Assembly (NCBI GenBank): GCA_034687125.1
Contig: JAQGBZ010000006.1
Location: 1 to 64,000 of the forward strand
DNA from: Neelides folsomi
Taxonomy: Eukaryota > Arthropoda > Collembola > Neelipleona > Neelidae
Reading direction: 5' to 3'
Length of the DNA: 64,000 nt
Position 1 is the stretch's first letter, and each line of letters begins with the position of its first letter. The notes under the pieces are model-generated. The model did not search any database. It was not told where the DNA came from and saw nothing but the letters and a program-made list of their open reading frames with translations. The position numbers and the translations under genes were made by a program. Shown here one piece after another: positions 28,595 through 42,300 of the stretch.

Positions 28595-31500
28595 ATGTTT
28601 ATCATTAAATCCAACAGGTTTGATTTACAAGAATTACGCAACTCGTCATGGTCTAATAAAAATTATAATATTTCAGATATGGCGATTGTTCTGACAAAGG
28701 ACAGGAACAGAATGGCAATCAATCGGGTAATCCGAATCCCAACAATGGCAGAATTGGACCAATCTCGACCATCAATGGAGATTGTGCAGATGGAAGTTTA
28801 CGTCGTTATTGCGAATGTGCCACAGGTAAATTTTATTTTAAAACTTATTATTTTAATTTTTAAATATAGACCAAATAGCTTTTCGTTGAACTCTTGATTC
28901 CAATCACAAATTCAATCATAATATCATAAATCAGAGTACAAAAAGAAAGTTAGTTATAATTAATTGTTTGATTACATTTAATTACATTAACTTTCAAAGG
29001 AGATGACCCGGCCCTCATAGGAGAAATCATTAAAGATCTTCAATGCGTATTTGAAAAGACGTTTGGGAAAAAGTCGGATGTTGAGCAGAAATTTTATGGA
29101 GTTCGGGTATTTGATTAGTCAATTAATTATTAATTGTAATTAATAAGAGAAAGCATCAGAAACGATCAGATAACTAAAAATAGTGTAAACATTTTATGTA
29201 ATAATTGGACATCTTTTATTTAAAATAAATGACATTTAAACAGGATCAATTGCGAGAACTCCAAGATTGTCTCCAATGCTGCGAAAGTAATCGGAAATGT
29301 CTTGAAGATGAATTAATGCGAGCCCAAGGGCAACTCCAATGTACGCAATTTGCTTTGGAGGAAGAAGCTCAAAGGAGGGTCGGGCTCGAAGAACTCATTT
29401 GCAAATTGAAAGGGCAAATTGCAAAGCTCGAATGCACCCACGACTGTGAAGCCAAGGAAAAAGACGAACTCACAAATTGCCTCAAGGAGATGGAATGTCA
29501 AATTAAGACTCTGCTCGGAATCATCGACTCGCTCCAACACGAACGCGACAACCTCGCCCTTTCCTGTAACACAATCCAAGAATACAAAAAAGCGAATGTC
29601 GAGCAAAAAGATCGTTGTAAAGAATTAGAGGAAGCACTTGCTAAATGCTGTAATTATTTTAACCGCAAATTTTTAAATAATTAATAACGATACCTTCATC
29701 TTCATCATCTTCATACATTTTAACATATTTTATCTACAGGGAGGGCCATAAGTATCTTTCTTTTTTTTAATCAGCTCGTATCTCTTTTAATCTTTAACCA
29801 ATTTTTCTAACATTTGGTAATGGTAATGCTTATATATTATATAATATATTCAGTAATATTATTTTGTCACTTGAGCTCCAGCTTCGAGGCAGCGTTGCAA
29901 ACGCAAACAAACGACAGCTTCACATCCACGTTTGCACATAGCAACCTGAGCTTCTGCAAACGCTTCGACTATTCCAGCCTGATTTCATCAAGTGTTGATG
30001 GAATCTTGGCGTAAACCTTACTTTTGACAAAACCCCATAAAAGGAAGTCCAAGAGAGTGAGATCTGGAGAGCGTGGAGGACATGGAAAAGCGCCTCGTCG
30101 GACCCCGTCCTATCCATCGCGTTACAAACTTTGCGCTTTCTCAAATAAAAGTAGCTGTCGTTTATTTATGCTTTGACCAAAGCAGTTTTTAGTTTGCTTC
30201 ATTGTAGATGGATATATTTAACACAAAGCGCCGATGTTTAAAGATTTTTATCTTTAATCACATTAAAATAGTTGCCCACTAAAAAAAAAGAAAGATACTT
30301 ATGGCCCTCACTGTACATATTATTATTTAAACACTTATGATTAATTCAATGTTAAAATTGGTTAAATGACTTTAATCCAATTAGCTAAATTGTATTAGAT
30401 AATAAAACTGTAATAGAATTGATAGAATGAATGGGAATGAATGAACATGAATAAATTAACAGGTATGGCTAATGAGGATTTACAAAAGGAATTTTGTAAA
30501 TTGAAGAAAGAAAATGATACATTGAGGTGTCTCATTGAAAAGATGCAAGATGAAAGGCGGCGGCTTCTTGTAAAAACTCAATGTTTATTTTCCATCCAGA
30601 TTTTCCCATAAGATTACCTTTTTGATTTATATTGAAATGAGAAGCAGGAGCAGGAGCGACTTGAATGCTAATTGCCCAATTTTAATGTTATTTAGGAAGA
30701 GATCGAACGTCTGAAGCAGGAATGTGCAGAGAAGATTTGCCAACTTGAGCAGATAATTGGAGAGTTGAAGAAGCTGATTGAGTGCCTTACGGCCCAAAAT
30801 GAGTCCAATTGCGAGAAGATGAAGGAGATCGTGACGGCTCATCATAATGAGATGGACTGCTTGAGGAAAGAGGCCGACAGATACAAAAGCTTATACGAGT
30901 GCGAACGGATGGAGAATGATCGGCTTAGAAGAGCATTGGAGGATTGTCATGAGGGAAAACGGCAGCTCTTGACCCAACTCCAACAGCAGCAGATTCAAAT
31001 ACAACAGCAAACAATTTTACAACAGTTTGCTCCAGCCCAACAACAGCAGTGTTTTAACCCGTCTGAATTCATTTCCCAATACATGTCTTCAATCGAGAGG
31101 AAAGAATGTGCTCAAGTGAGATTTGTCTCTTTCAATTTGTCATCGTTTTTGATGATCTCTTATTTAATAATGATATCATTCTTTTCTTATACGTGCAGAT
31201 ACATACCAATCTGCTAAATCACTGATATTACAAAGATGTGACTGATTTACATAATGTGATGTGTTATGTAACATTCATTTTAATTTAATTTTAGCAAACT
31301 TATGAGATGGAATTTAAAAGTGTAACGCACGAAATTGGGAAGCAAAATGTTCAAATTGCTCAACTGGAAATGATTAAGAAGCATCTCGAAGAAAAATGTA
31401 ATAATTACAAAAACTTAAATACTCTATATTACATAGAATGTGTTACAATACATAAGTTAGGTGTATAAAATATGTTACTTACAATTAGGCAATTAATTGT

Positions 31501-33624
31501 AAAAGTAGGCAGTATAAAGGCTTTATTTTATTAGTATTACACATATGGAATAATAAATAGTATTATAAACTCATAATCTATAATCATAACAAAGAATAAA
31601 AATGATTAATGTTAGGCGAGATTTTGACTAACGAGAAAAGAGGAGTTGAACGACAAGTGAAAGAAAAAGAAGCTCTTTTGGTGTCATCGGCTGAATCCTC
31701 GACAAAGGAAATAACTAAAGTGCAGTTTGAATTGTCAGAACGAGAAAGGCGGATTCAAACCCTCGAATCTTCACTTGCAGAAGCAGAGGACAATCTGAGA
31801 AGGGCTGATAGGAAAATATCAGAATTAGCCGAAAAGGAAAAACTCCTCATTTCACAAGAATCAAAAGTATGGTTTTATACCCAAATAACAATCTACCTAA
31901 TAGTAGTGCTTATAAATTCTACTTAAGGTCAATCGCAGCCATGTATCTAATAATTAAACCGTAAATTAAGATTAAATTAAATATTAAATAAAGTAAATAT
32001 GTGGACAAATGAAGGTGGCGATTATTCAAAACAATTTGAAAGCCACAGAGCTCGAAAAGAACAAATATGTAGAGAAAGTGAAAAGCCTCGATCACAACTG
32101 CAACATTTACCAAGGAAAAGTCCAAGCTATTCAAGAAGAGAAAAATACGTTGGAAGCTCAACTTGAAAATGCCAACGAAGAATTGAAAAAGCTTCAAAGA
32201 ACTTCCGAAGAAGAACGAGTTACAAGAGAACTTTTCCAAAGAGAGCTCAAAGACGCTCAGGGATATTGGGAATCGGAAGTGAAAGCTAAAGGAATCCTCG
32301 CTGAGAAACTTGCCAATTATGAAAGAAAGGATTTTGAAAGCAGATCGGTAAAAATATTTCCCACAAATAAAATATATAAGAATATATAATATCTTAATGT
32401 TAGTTCTCTACTTAAAACCCATTCCAACTTTAGAAATAATCCAATTATAATTAATAATAAAAACAATTTTAAATTTTTTAATCATCAAAATACATAAAAA
32501 CAAATAATATTATAAAAATTAAATTAAATCACCAGAAACAAGATACGATTGAATTGGACACATTGAGAGATCGATACAAAGAGTTGAAATTAGAGCTTAA
32601 AAACGAAAAAGAGATTGTGAGTCGCCTTAAAGCTAAAATGGACACTTATAGGGAAAAATGTCGCTCAGCTCGGGAACAAGTTCATGAGATGCTCAGCGAA
32701 CCTTTCCGGCAAAAGATCCTCAGCGACCAACAAAAGACAGAATTGGAAAATATCATTGACAAACTCCAAGCCGAAAAAGTTGCTCTTTTCCAACAACTCG
32801 AAGAAACTGCGTAAGAAACATTGAACTAAACATTAAACTTAACATTTAAACTAAAGTCCAAAATTATAATTACATGAACTTTCATTGTCTCCTTTAAATC
32901 TCAATTACATTTATTGATATTGATATGGTTTGCAGAAGGGATAAAAGAAAGCTTGAGAAAAAGTTGTCTTCTTTGGAAGAAGAGATGAAGCGAAAGGTGT
33001 TGGTCGACCCGCACTTTCTCGATGATCTCAACCGAATGAAAGAACATTTGGAAATGGAACTTTTAGCGCTTAAAACGGCCATGAACGAACGGTTCGTTGA
33101 CAAAATTGAAATGGAAAAGCTCAAATTGTTATTTCATCGAAGACTGAGCCAAATGAAGGAGGAATATGAAAAGGAAAATGCACAAAATCTTCAGAATAAG
33201 ACTTCAGAATTACAATTAGTAATTGAGCAATTGGTACAACAATAATAAGATTAATTTAATAGTTATTAAATTATTAAATAAAAAGTTAAGTACAGTATGA
33301 GAAAATTAATTAAGCTAAATGTAAACAAAGGCAAAAAATCGAAGCGATACAAATACAAATAGAACTGAAAGTGTAAGCGAATTGAAGAAAACTTACAAAG
33401 ATCAAACGAAACTTTTGAAAGATGACATTGGGAACTTGAAGTCGCTCATTTCCTCCAGAGATGAAGAGATTGAGACTTTGAGATCTTCTCTGAGCATCTT
33501 TAAAAACAAATATTCAAAAGAAGCCCAGTTCAAAGAAGATCTCATTAAGAAGCTCCAGAATCTCAGTGCAAATAATTCTCAAAGCCAGCTCAGATTTGAT
33601 CTGAACACGAATGCTAATTCTTAA
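28595..33624 (+). CDS. Long coiled-coil protein, cysteine-bearing, function unknown (916 aa)
   Basis: Twelve exons: 28595-28617, 28677-28825, 29000-29106, 29244-29649, 30463-30569, 30696-31115, 31295-31397, 31616-31866, 32015-32347, 32536-32810, 32936-33218, 33331-33624 (2751 nt). All junctions are in phase with standard splice sites. A short Cys/Asn/Gly-rich head (YGDCSDKGQ, GRIGPISTINGDC) leads into nearly continuous heptad-rich coiled coil. Its first part (about 93-330) is studded with cysteines (CLQCCESNRKC). A Gln-rich break lies near 350-375 (LQQQQIQIQQQ). The C-terminal half is Glu/Lys/Leu-rich without cysteines. There is no membrane segment or signal peptide. I do not recognise the family; centrosomal, axonemal or cytoskeletal scaffolds look like this. 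The last intron donor (TTA|GTAATT) was chosen because the phase fits; reading through instead stops at 33245. Confidence 0.8.
29737..30313 (-). mobile_element. Deleted Tc1/mariner element (577 bp)
   Basis: Terminal inverted repeats of about 33 bp match except at one early base: CAGGGAGGGCCATAAGTAT at the left, and CAGTGAGGGCCATAAGTAT as the complement of the right end. TA dinucleotides flank both ends (29735-29736, 30314-30315), the family's target site. Inside, minus strand, is the C-terminal piece of a transposase with PPRSPDLTLLDFLLWGFVK followed by SKVYAKIPSTLDEIRLE, after which the frame is stopped. The N-terminal two thirds are gone, so it cannot move itself. It sits in intron 4 (29650-30462) of the coiled-coil gene, antisense to it. 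The well-kept ends suggest a fairly recent insertion or a non-autonomous copy. Confidence 0.92.
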
Positions 33625-36316
33625 ATATTTGCTAATTTCATCACTCCTTGTGCCAATTTTTTGATAATGTAACAAATAGCATTTTTAACCATCGTAATCT
33701 TTTTAGTTTGTCTCCTGTTCTTTCTGTGCCTTATTTGTCAATTTCAATGTTTAATGCAAAATTAAGTAATATAAATAAGTGATAAAATGAATTTGTGGGA
33801 AAATAAATGAAAAATAATTTGTTTGGGTAAATTAACAATTTATTGCAATTACAAATTAATTAACAACTCATGTTCAATTTATTCTTAAAATGTTGAGGAT
33901 TTACATTAAAATTACGACCCCAATTATACGCAATTTGCTCGCAAACACAAAATCCATTGAAATGATATTTCTTTGAAAATACGAAACGCAACTTATTTTG
34001 TAATTGTAGTTATAATTATAATGTTGTCGCTTAAATTTATCTCATCACAATAAATCAAGAATCATTCAATACATTCAAAAATACATAAACTTATTTAAAA
34101 TCATATATGTAAATTAATCAACGTTAGGAAAAGGGTTCAAACCTCATCATGTACACTTCTTACACTATTACAATTTGTTAATAATATTAATCATAATTAA
34201 TCATTTTTATTATACTTATAAATAGAAAAACCATCAGAGCTGTAGTGTTTATTTAAAGTTTTTTGATATTTTCTTTACATCAATGTAACCATAAATTACA
34301 CATCATTAACCATTAGTTTGATAAATAAACCAGCAATAAAATCGAATCAATAGAAAACAAAATTAATTAATCTTTTGTTAATTAATTAGTGATATAAGCC
34401 TTATAATAGCTATATAAGATATGTCTGTCTCTCTTATTATTTAGGCATCATTAGGAAATGGTAATTCTACATAAATATAATCAATCTCATTGTCCGATGT
34501 ACTCTGAATTAATTGTACGAACTCTACCAACTTGTTTTAAATCCCTGAAGAATTCATGATAAGATTCAAGAGAGTCGTTTTATGGCAAAATTACACTCAA
34601 AGAGACAAACTTATAGGCGCATAAATAAAAATTAATTATTATGTTCATGCTAAAGTTAATTTTTAGTTAAACTGCTCCACCAGGGAAAATACCAATTTGG
34701 AGAAAAATAAATTTGACTAATATTGACTCTTTATTTATTACGCAGCGGAATATATTATGGATATATTCAATTATTTATAAATTAATTTACTAATGTAGAA
34801 AATTTGTTCAGCTTTCCCTATTGAAGGATTTTAAGTTTACTTTACACTTTTTTATTGTCTCACCTCTTTTACAATGACCTTTGTAGGAACATCTTTGATG
34901 TCAAAGTTGCTCTCTATACAATTTATTATAATTTATTCATTGTAGTTCTAATAGGTTTATTTAATATGTTAAATTGTTTATTCGGAAAAGATATAAGACC
35001 TTTTAGATCGATTTAAGTATGAAGATATTTTGTTAAATATTTATGTGTCTTGAAACCCCTTCGCTAAATGACTCTGATACATATTTTATAAAAATCCGTT
35101 TCTCGTTAAAATTACTTTTGAATCTAATGTTTAGATTTGCATCTTTGTGTGATAAGAAGATTGGCTAATGATTATAATGAGATTTTCCAATTAAATATTT
35201 AGCTAAGAATATGTATTTAAGAATATTCATTTAAAATTTCTTATCCTTTTCTTATCCAGCTAATATTTAAACAAATTGAGATGAAAATTTATTCTCAATT
35301 ACTAGAATATTTATATACCAATTTATCCAATTTATGTGTGTAAAATATTTAGATTTAATTTGATAAAAAGTATCAAGATATTTATTTATTGAATAGTTAG
35401 TGTTATTTGAATTTTTAATGTTGTTATGAATGAATGTTATGAATGTTATTTACGCTTTTAAGCAGTTTCAAGTGTTTCGTAAAGTAATGAATTTCTTGGG
35501 CACAATTTTAGCTCAATTTCATCAGGGCTTTCAACTTCGCTCATTTCCAATGTAAAATATTTCTCCATCAAAGGTACCATTTGCCTTATAGAATTTCTAC
35601 ATCATTCCAATCCCTTCATTTCGATCCGTAAAATAAAAAGTTTAAACAATTTCATTAAATCAAATGGCATATCCATACAATGCATTCTTAAATATAAATT
35701 ACGAACAGTTTAACGAACATGTATTTTTGGATTCAATTCTATTAACACCTTCACACCAAACCATGTGATGTCAATTATCCTCATTCGCCGAAAAAAACTT
35801 TTAATTTAACTAAACGCGAGATAAATTAACTTACTGGTTTTTTAACTTTTTGAGTCACAAGTCATTATTATTGCAAGTACGACCGCAACGTACGAATTGG
35901 TTCAATAGTTCATTTATATTACATGTGTATTTGTATTTGTAATAATAATGTAGTAAATAAAGGGATAATTTCTAATAGTTAGTTAACAAATTAAATATTA
36001 TTAAGATTTAAACATAATAATAATAGTATTCGAGGAAGAGAGTAAAACAATAAAATGATATAATATGATCATTATCGTACGGAGAAATTATATATAATAC
36101 AATTAAATACACATCATGTATTTTTTAGTAAATTGACACTTGTCGTCCTCATCGAGGATCATAAAGAGAAATGAGCAGGGTGTGATATAAACGATGTAAA
36201 AGATGTAAATACAGGGCTTAATATTTTGATATTCATTTCTCTGGCTGGCGGTTGTAAATATATAAAAATATTATTGTTGTGTAGTTAGTTATGTAGTTTT
36301 GGGTGGGAAAGGATCG
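33625..36316. other. Intergenic region with convergent 3' ends
   Basis: AT-rich sequence holding the 3'UTR of the coiled-coil gene (an AATAAA lies at 33802-33807, 178 bases after its stop) and the 3'UTR of Rap2 coming from the right. Frames are short and featureless. No repeat family, RNA gene or element is visible. Confidence 0.5.
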
Positions 36317-39300
36317 TCAGAGGATAGCGCAAGAAGAGGAACAGTGGCAGCAGTAAGATTGCTTCGACTTCGTCGGCCGACAGTTCATTTCTCTCACTAC
36401 TTCTGCGAACACGTCGTTCACATTCGTCCGGTTCTTCGCCGAGGTCTCGATGAATGAACAACCCCAAAGCTGAGCCAGAGCAATTCCTTCGTGCTTTGAC
36501 ACTTCGCGTTGATGCTCCAAGTCAACCTGAAAGAATAAAAAGAAAAAAATTAATTACTCATTCATCCCTCGTCCTTTTTCTCAATTTCGTTTAACGATAA
36601 ATAATCACCCAAATCATAAATAATTAGTGTTAAAAAAACTGCGAAAAACTTTATTAAATAACATACAGATCTAAGCCCTATACAATCAACGCATTCCTTA
36701 TATTCGTGTTGGTTACGTGTGAAATTGAGAAAAATGAAAATCACGTTCAGATGCAAAAGTTGTATAAAATATAAGGCTCAAATTATCTGGTCGTCTTTTT
36801 CTATTCCTCATGCAGAGATAAGCAGAGTAAATCGTGGATAAAGTCCTGAGGTCCGTTTGTAATGGCTGTGCCAATTGAGGGTATGAGAAAAAGGAATCGA
36901 GATCGTGTTGATCATTCTGAAGTGAGGTGAAGCCTCTGAACGCAAATTTTCCTCAATGCGTGAAGGAGCGGAACGGTAATGAAGAAAAGGATTGGATCAA
37001 ACGCCCAAGAACATGTTGGCCCAATATGTCATCATGTTATGAGTTGCTGCCTGTTGTTGTTGCCATTGTCCGAATCTCTCCCAGGCCCACAATCAATAGG
37101 GAAGGGATGTGAGTTATGGGCAGGATCTTCTTCCCATCTTAATTGTTCAGCTTCTCATTATCCCATTAAATTCCTTGCTAATCCGTTCCCCCCACCCTCA
37201 TACTCACACATATGATATTCATACATTTCATACATAAGATGTTCATACAGTTCTTCAAAGGGTCTTACGCCATGGAAGGAATCAAAAGTATGTCATCTCA
37301 TTCTCATAACATCTCTCATTCTCTCATTACCTCCACGAACATTTACGCCGTGTGTAATGAGAGGGTTCTAATGGACCTCTGCCGCATTATAATTTCCACC
37401 TTCTTGAGCCTCCTTCTGATTCTACATGCGAGGTTTCCCATCATTCACCACACACCAGCTCGGATGCATTTGGTCATTATCATAAAGAATCCTCTAGCAT
37501 TATCAAATATCCATTGCGAATATAATATTTACGACATATAACATGGTTATAAAGAAGGGGGCAAGTTTGAGAAGTTAAACGAAAAATAATTAATATTCAT
37601 CATCACATTCTTTAATGTTCTGAGAGTCTTCTGAGCGCATTTGGTAAGTTATTGAGGTCAATAAATAATAAATATGGCAAAAAAAACATCCATTGAAAAT
37701 CATAAGCTCAATTTGAATGCAATTTTAAATGTTCCATTTTAAAATGAATTTAACAACCTAAAATGAATTTATAATATAAGCCATGTAAAAAAGTCGAATT
37801 TAAAATATATATGCCATGTAAAATGGTTAAATTCTCGTACAATGGATTTGTAAAGGAGCTTATAAGGAGGATTGTTAAATTGTTATGAAGGATTCGCATA
37901 AGATGAGGAATTTTGTGGTTTGGTAAAAGAGCCTGAAATAGACGAAACTCCTACCCAAATATTCCATTTGATTGGGAGTGGAGAACCGTTAAGGAATCTA
38001 ACAGTCCCGAAACAACACACAGGGCCTTGTACAATCCTCGTTACAATCTTCATACAATGGAAGAAATAAATGAGAGTTGTGGAGGATCCGAACCTCCGCA
38101 CGATTACAAGTGAGATTCAAACATCTGCTCCACCTCAATTCCCGACCTCCTAAAATACTCCATGAAAACTCTGCAAATACAATACTTACATTACAAATAG
38201 TAGTCTTAGCTGCTGTGGAGCAGTTCAATATAAGTGTGTGCAATTTCCTATTCAGCACAAACAATCCCCTTTTTGCCTCTCCCTTATCGCCACATTCTTT
38301 TTCAACTTTTGTTTCAACGGTTTCAACAATTTCAATTCCCCCGAATGGTCACAAAAAACATTCTCTGAACGGACATCAGGATTTAGTAGCAGAACGAGAT
38401 AGGATTAAACGTAACCAAAAGGATCGGGATCATAAACCCGAGTTGTCATCAATGTTTGCTAATTGAACTCCCCTGTTTAGTATTCCATTACCCGAGGATG
38501 GAAACGATTGGGAATGAATAATTTAAATATTATTACACGGACATGACACACATTAAACTATGCATATCCTATAGGATAGTTGGGGAGCAAGAAAGAGATT
38601 GAGAATCAATAAATAAAATACTAATAATAGTGAGAGCGTAAATGTGGGAGCGATAAAAGAACCCTTATTGTATTAACATTGTATTTATGTATGCAAAATG
38701 TTTAAACTTTATACCAAACATTACATGTTTTAAGGACGGAATAAATGAATCGACTTTGTAAATGAGAGAATGAAAAAATAAATACAATTTGGGTTTTACG
38801 TATTTCTTTAACACACTCTGACTCTGTTTACTCACTCCTTATTTATTCCAACGAAGGAAATTGTTTATTTGGTTAAGAGGGGGGGATAGACGAAGAATTA
38901 TTCCAATCTTAACTCTTCTTCAACTCATCGGTTCTTCGTTTCTCTTTCCAATACTTCTATTATTCTAACTCTTGCGCCCATATCCTCATTCTCATTTATA
39001 CATTATATTTATAATAATATATTTGCATACACACATTGTTTTCTGTACATACATTTGCAAAAACATTTAAATATTGTATTTAAGAACATTGCCTTAAAGT
39101 TAGCATTATTAGTATAGATAGTGAGTCTTTATAAGGCTCTTTTATTCTTTATGTGATGTATCATTTAATAAATTGTTTTCTACGCTCGGTTGGCGGATGT
39201 GGATTGTGGGTTTGTGGAAGATTGAAAAATAAATTAAATAATGCAAACTGAATTTGCTACTCCCCATATGATACATATATTTTGTGTCCCATATACCATA

Positions 39301-42300
39301 TGTCAAAGGATTATTAAAATTATGATGAGCTGAACATATGCATGAATGGTAAATCAAACCCGAGTCAAATAAGGAACATATTACGACTTGTGTCGACAAT
39401 CAAAAGGGAGAATAAATTATGAATCGCTTTCCTCGACCCAAACACTCACCAACGAAGGATGGGAATATTGAGTCTCATTAAATTCTAAATTACCAATTAT
39501 TGAACAAAATGGGCATTATATCTACTCACTCAGGGGACATTAATATTATATGTAATATTAACACACACACAGATGGTCTTAGATGGAATCAACTTTCTCT
39601 TCCCATCTCCCTTCTTTTCATCCTTTCCAATTTCTTAAGGTGGTCGAAGTTATGAATAAGTGATAAAAATAAGAAAAAACTATGCTGATGGAAACTTGGA
39701 ACTTTCTTTAACATGGAACAATTTCTAAAAGTTGCAGAAAATCCAATTCCGCAGGATAAAGTTAATAATCTAAAAGGTAGAGAAAATGGTAAAATGGTTC
39801 CGCGTCACGAAATCTAACAAGATTGGCGGATGCTTACTGAATTAATCCAATTCCGTTTAATTACAAATCTACCTGAGTGAGTTAAGTTTGAGTTGTAATG
39901 ACTCTAATGCAAAAATTTACGAGCTAGTTTACACACTTTATACCCTATCTTCATCCTTCTCTGATACTGCACCAAACAGCATTTGAAACTAAACTCACCT
40001 GTTTTTCCTATCTTTAACCATTAAAACTCTCAAGCCTGAATTTATATAATGTGAACCCAATTTTAATTTTTTTTAATCAACAGAGAGTTAATGAAGATTT
40101 TTGCCTAAAATTGTTAAATAATCCAATTTGGTATTTTAATATTCACCGCGGCCGCGTCCTATTAAAACCAAATTAAAGTTTTGGAACAATTTGTCTAATT
40201 ACTTTAATTACAAATTGATCGAGTTATAAATAGTACTCCAAAGCAAAAAATCGAAGTTTAAAAAGTTCAATTTAATAAATCGAGCAACCGTGAATTTTTG
40301 AATGTAAAAAAACTTATCTGAAATTGATACAAACTTTGTATGTAATGTATTTGGCTTTTGACTACTAGACCACAAAACATAAAGATAAAACTTTATCAAA
40401 AATAATATTATTAGTTTTTATAATAAATACATAAAAATATGTAAGATAGTTATACCATACATCCATAAATATTCTAAATACCTATAAATCATATAATTTA
40501 TCATTATCTTAATGAGCGTCTCATTATATTTAATCTTATACTAATATGTTTTGTTACATCACAGAAAATTGTACAAGCAGTGATTTTGTATTTAAATACA
40601 AATCATCGAATTTTACTTACAAAGATGAACGTTTTACAATTTGTACATAAAATGACACTGACTGATAGTACAGCGATTATATCAAATGTAAATATTAAGA
40701 GTTCCTTCTTTGTATGTAAACTTTAATCTAAAGACGCCATGTATCTCTCTATGTAATGGATAGGAACAGGGCAGAGGCCATTGGTAAATAAATATCATAG
40801 AGGAATTATTCTCCGTCTCAATAAGTGCGAGGAACGAGGGAGGCTGTGCAGGATGATTTCATCTCAGCCAAATAATGATTCATAGGAGCGTCCGATTGGA
40901 GATACATAACATGTATAAGTATAAACCCATACATCTTTAGATACAAACATTAAATGTAAAATGTAACTACACAAGTGAGATAAGGAATCTGTCGCCTTTC
41001 TGGCTATCTTAATAGAGAATTCTTCCTCTACGGAAGGAGTGTAAAAAACATCACTCACGCCCCTCACTTCATTTTCAATATCCCATGAAAGAGGAGATGA
41101 AGACGAAATTGGAGAGAAAACTATTACAAACATACCTTTATCTTTCCCTTTATCTCAAGGAGTTAAAAATAAAAAGGAGTCGTGACATCTTCTCACAATG
41201 GACAGCTAATTCTTTGCACAAAGACAAAATTACTCAAAGGCAAATATCAATTCTTGCTCAATTCTTCTAACGGGAACTGAAAGGGCTCATAATGCTAATA
41301 AAGATCCACTATATGATTACACTTCTTTATTAATTAAATCTCTCCTTGTATAAATATGAATTTTCGCTACGGGAATCTTTTATATAGAAATAAATACATG
41401 TAGTACATGAGAAATAAGAATCGACCAAGTGTGCTTGATAACATATTTGGCCATTTTCTCTCATTTATCTGTAAACTCTAATTAATTTTGAAATGAACAA
41501 TAGCTGGTTCTACATTGAACTCAATATGATGGACGCATGCAATATTTGGCTTCCTAATTTATAAACAATGGATTTTAAATTCATAATGATGTGTTTCTTA
41601 TTGTGTCTGTTTCATGTTTAGTATTATTAAATTTAAACTATTTAGCATGATGTGCATGGAATGAGTCAAATCTGTAAGTGCAAAGTACAAATTTGAATTT
41701 TTAAGAAAAACCTTCAGATTTAAATACATTTAAATATTCCAATTAGCCTCGTCACTCACCATTGAAGTAAAGGGAGAATGAGCGGAAAGTCGTAAAATTG
41801 GCAAGCATAAATGAGCTCATATTAAATGACACTTTCTGATATGACGCATTTGCATGTTCCAAATAATTTCTCAATCATCGGCTGATATTACTAAAATTCA
41901 ATATTTGGCTCAACCAACTTCATTTACCTATGTCAAACTTCCCAATAGGAAACTTAAACAATGTATTTAGTCAAATAAAACAAGTTGGAAGTGTGTTGGG
42001 CAATTTTAGAGCCCCATGCAAAATCCACCGCGATACATCGGAACGACTTAATTATAACGGATCGCGAGTGAGATATTATTACAAGTTTAAAGAGGTTTGA
42101 AAAGAAATAATTCCCTATTTGTTTTCCCCTTGGATGTAAAACACGAGATTGAGAAATCTAGTCGGGGGGAATGAATAGGAATGAATGAATGGGAGAGAGA
42201 TGAAAATCTCATTTTTATAAATATTTTTTAAGTTCCGGAAATGTGGATTCTGAATTTATTCACTTGAAATATTTCTCGATCATGCGAGAGAACCGTCGAG

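Noticed and set aside
38075-38175. tRNA-like signal on the minus strand, with a B-box word GGTTCGGATCC in a 5-bp stem and a D-arm-like word GAGGTGGAGCAG
   Set aside because: The T-arm folds, but no anticodon stem or acceptor stem pairs, and the A box is poor. At most a decayed tRNA-like or SINE fragment.
38077-38466. 129-codon plus-strand frame in the Rap2 intron
   Set aside because: No domain, no sensible composition and no splice context; a chance frame in a GC-richer intron segment.
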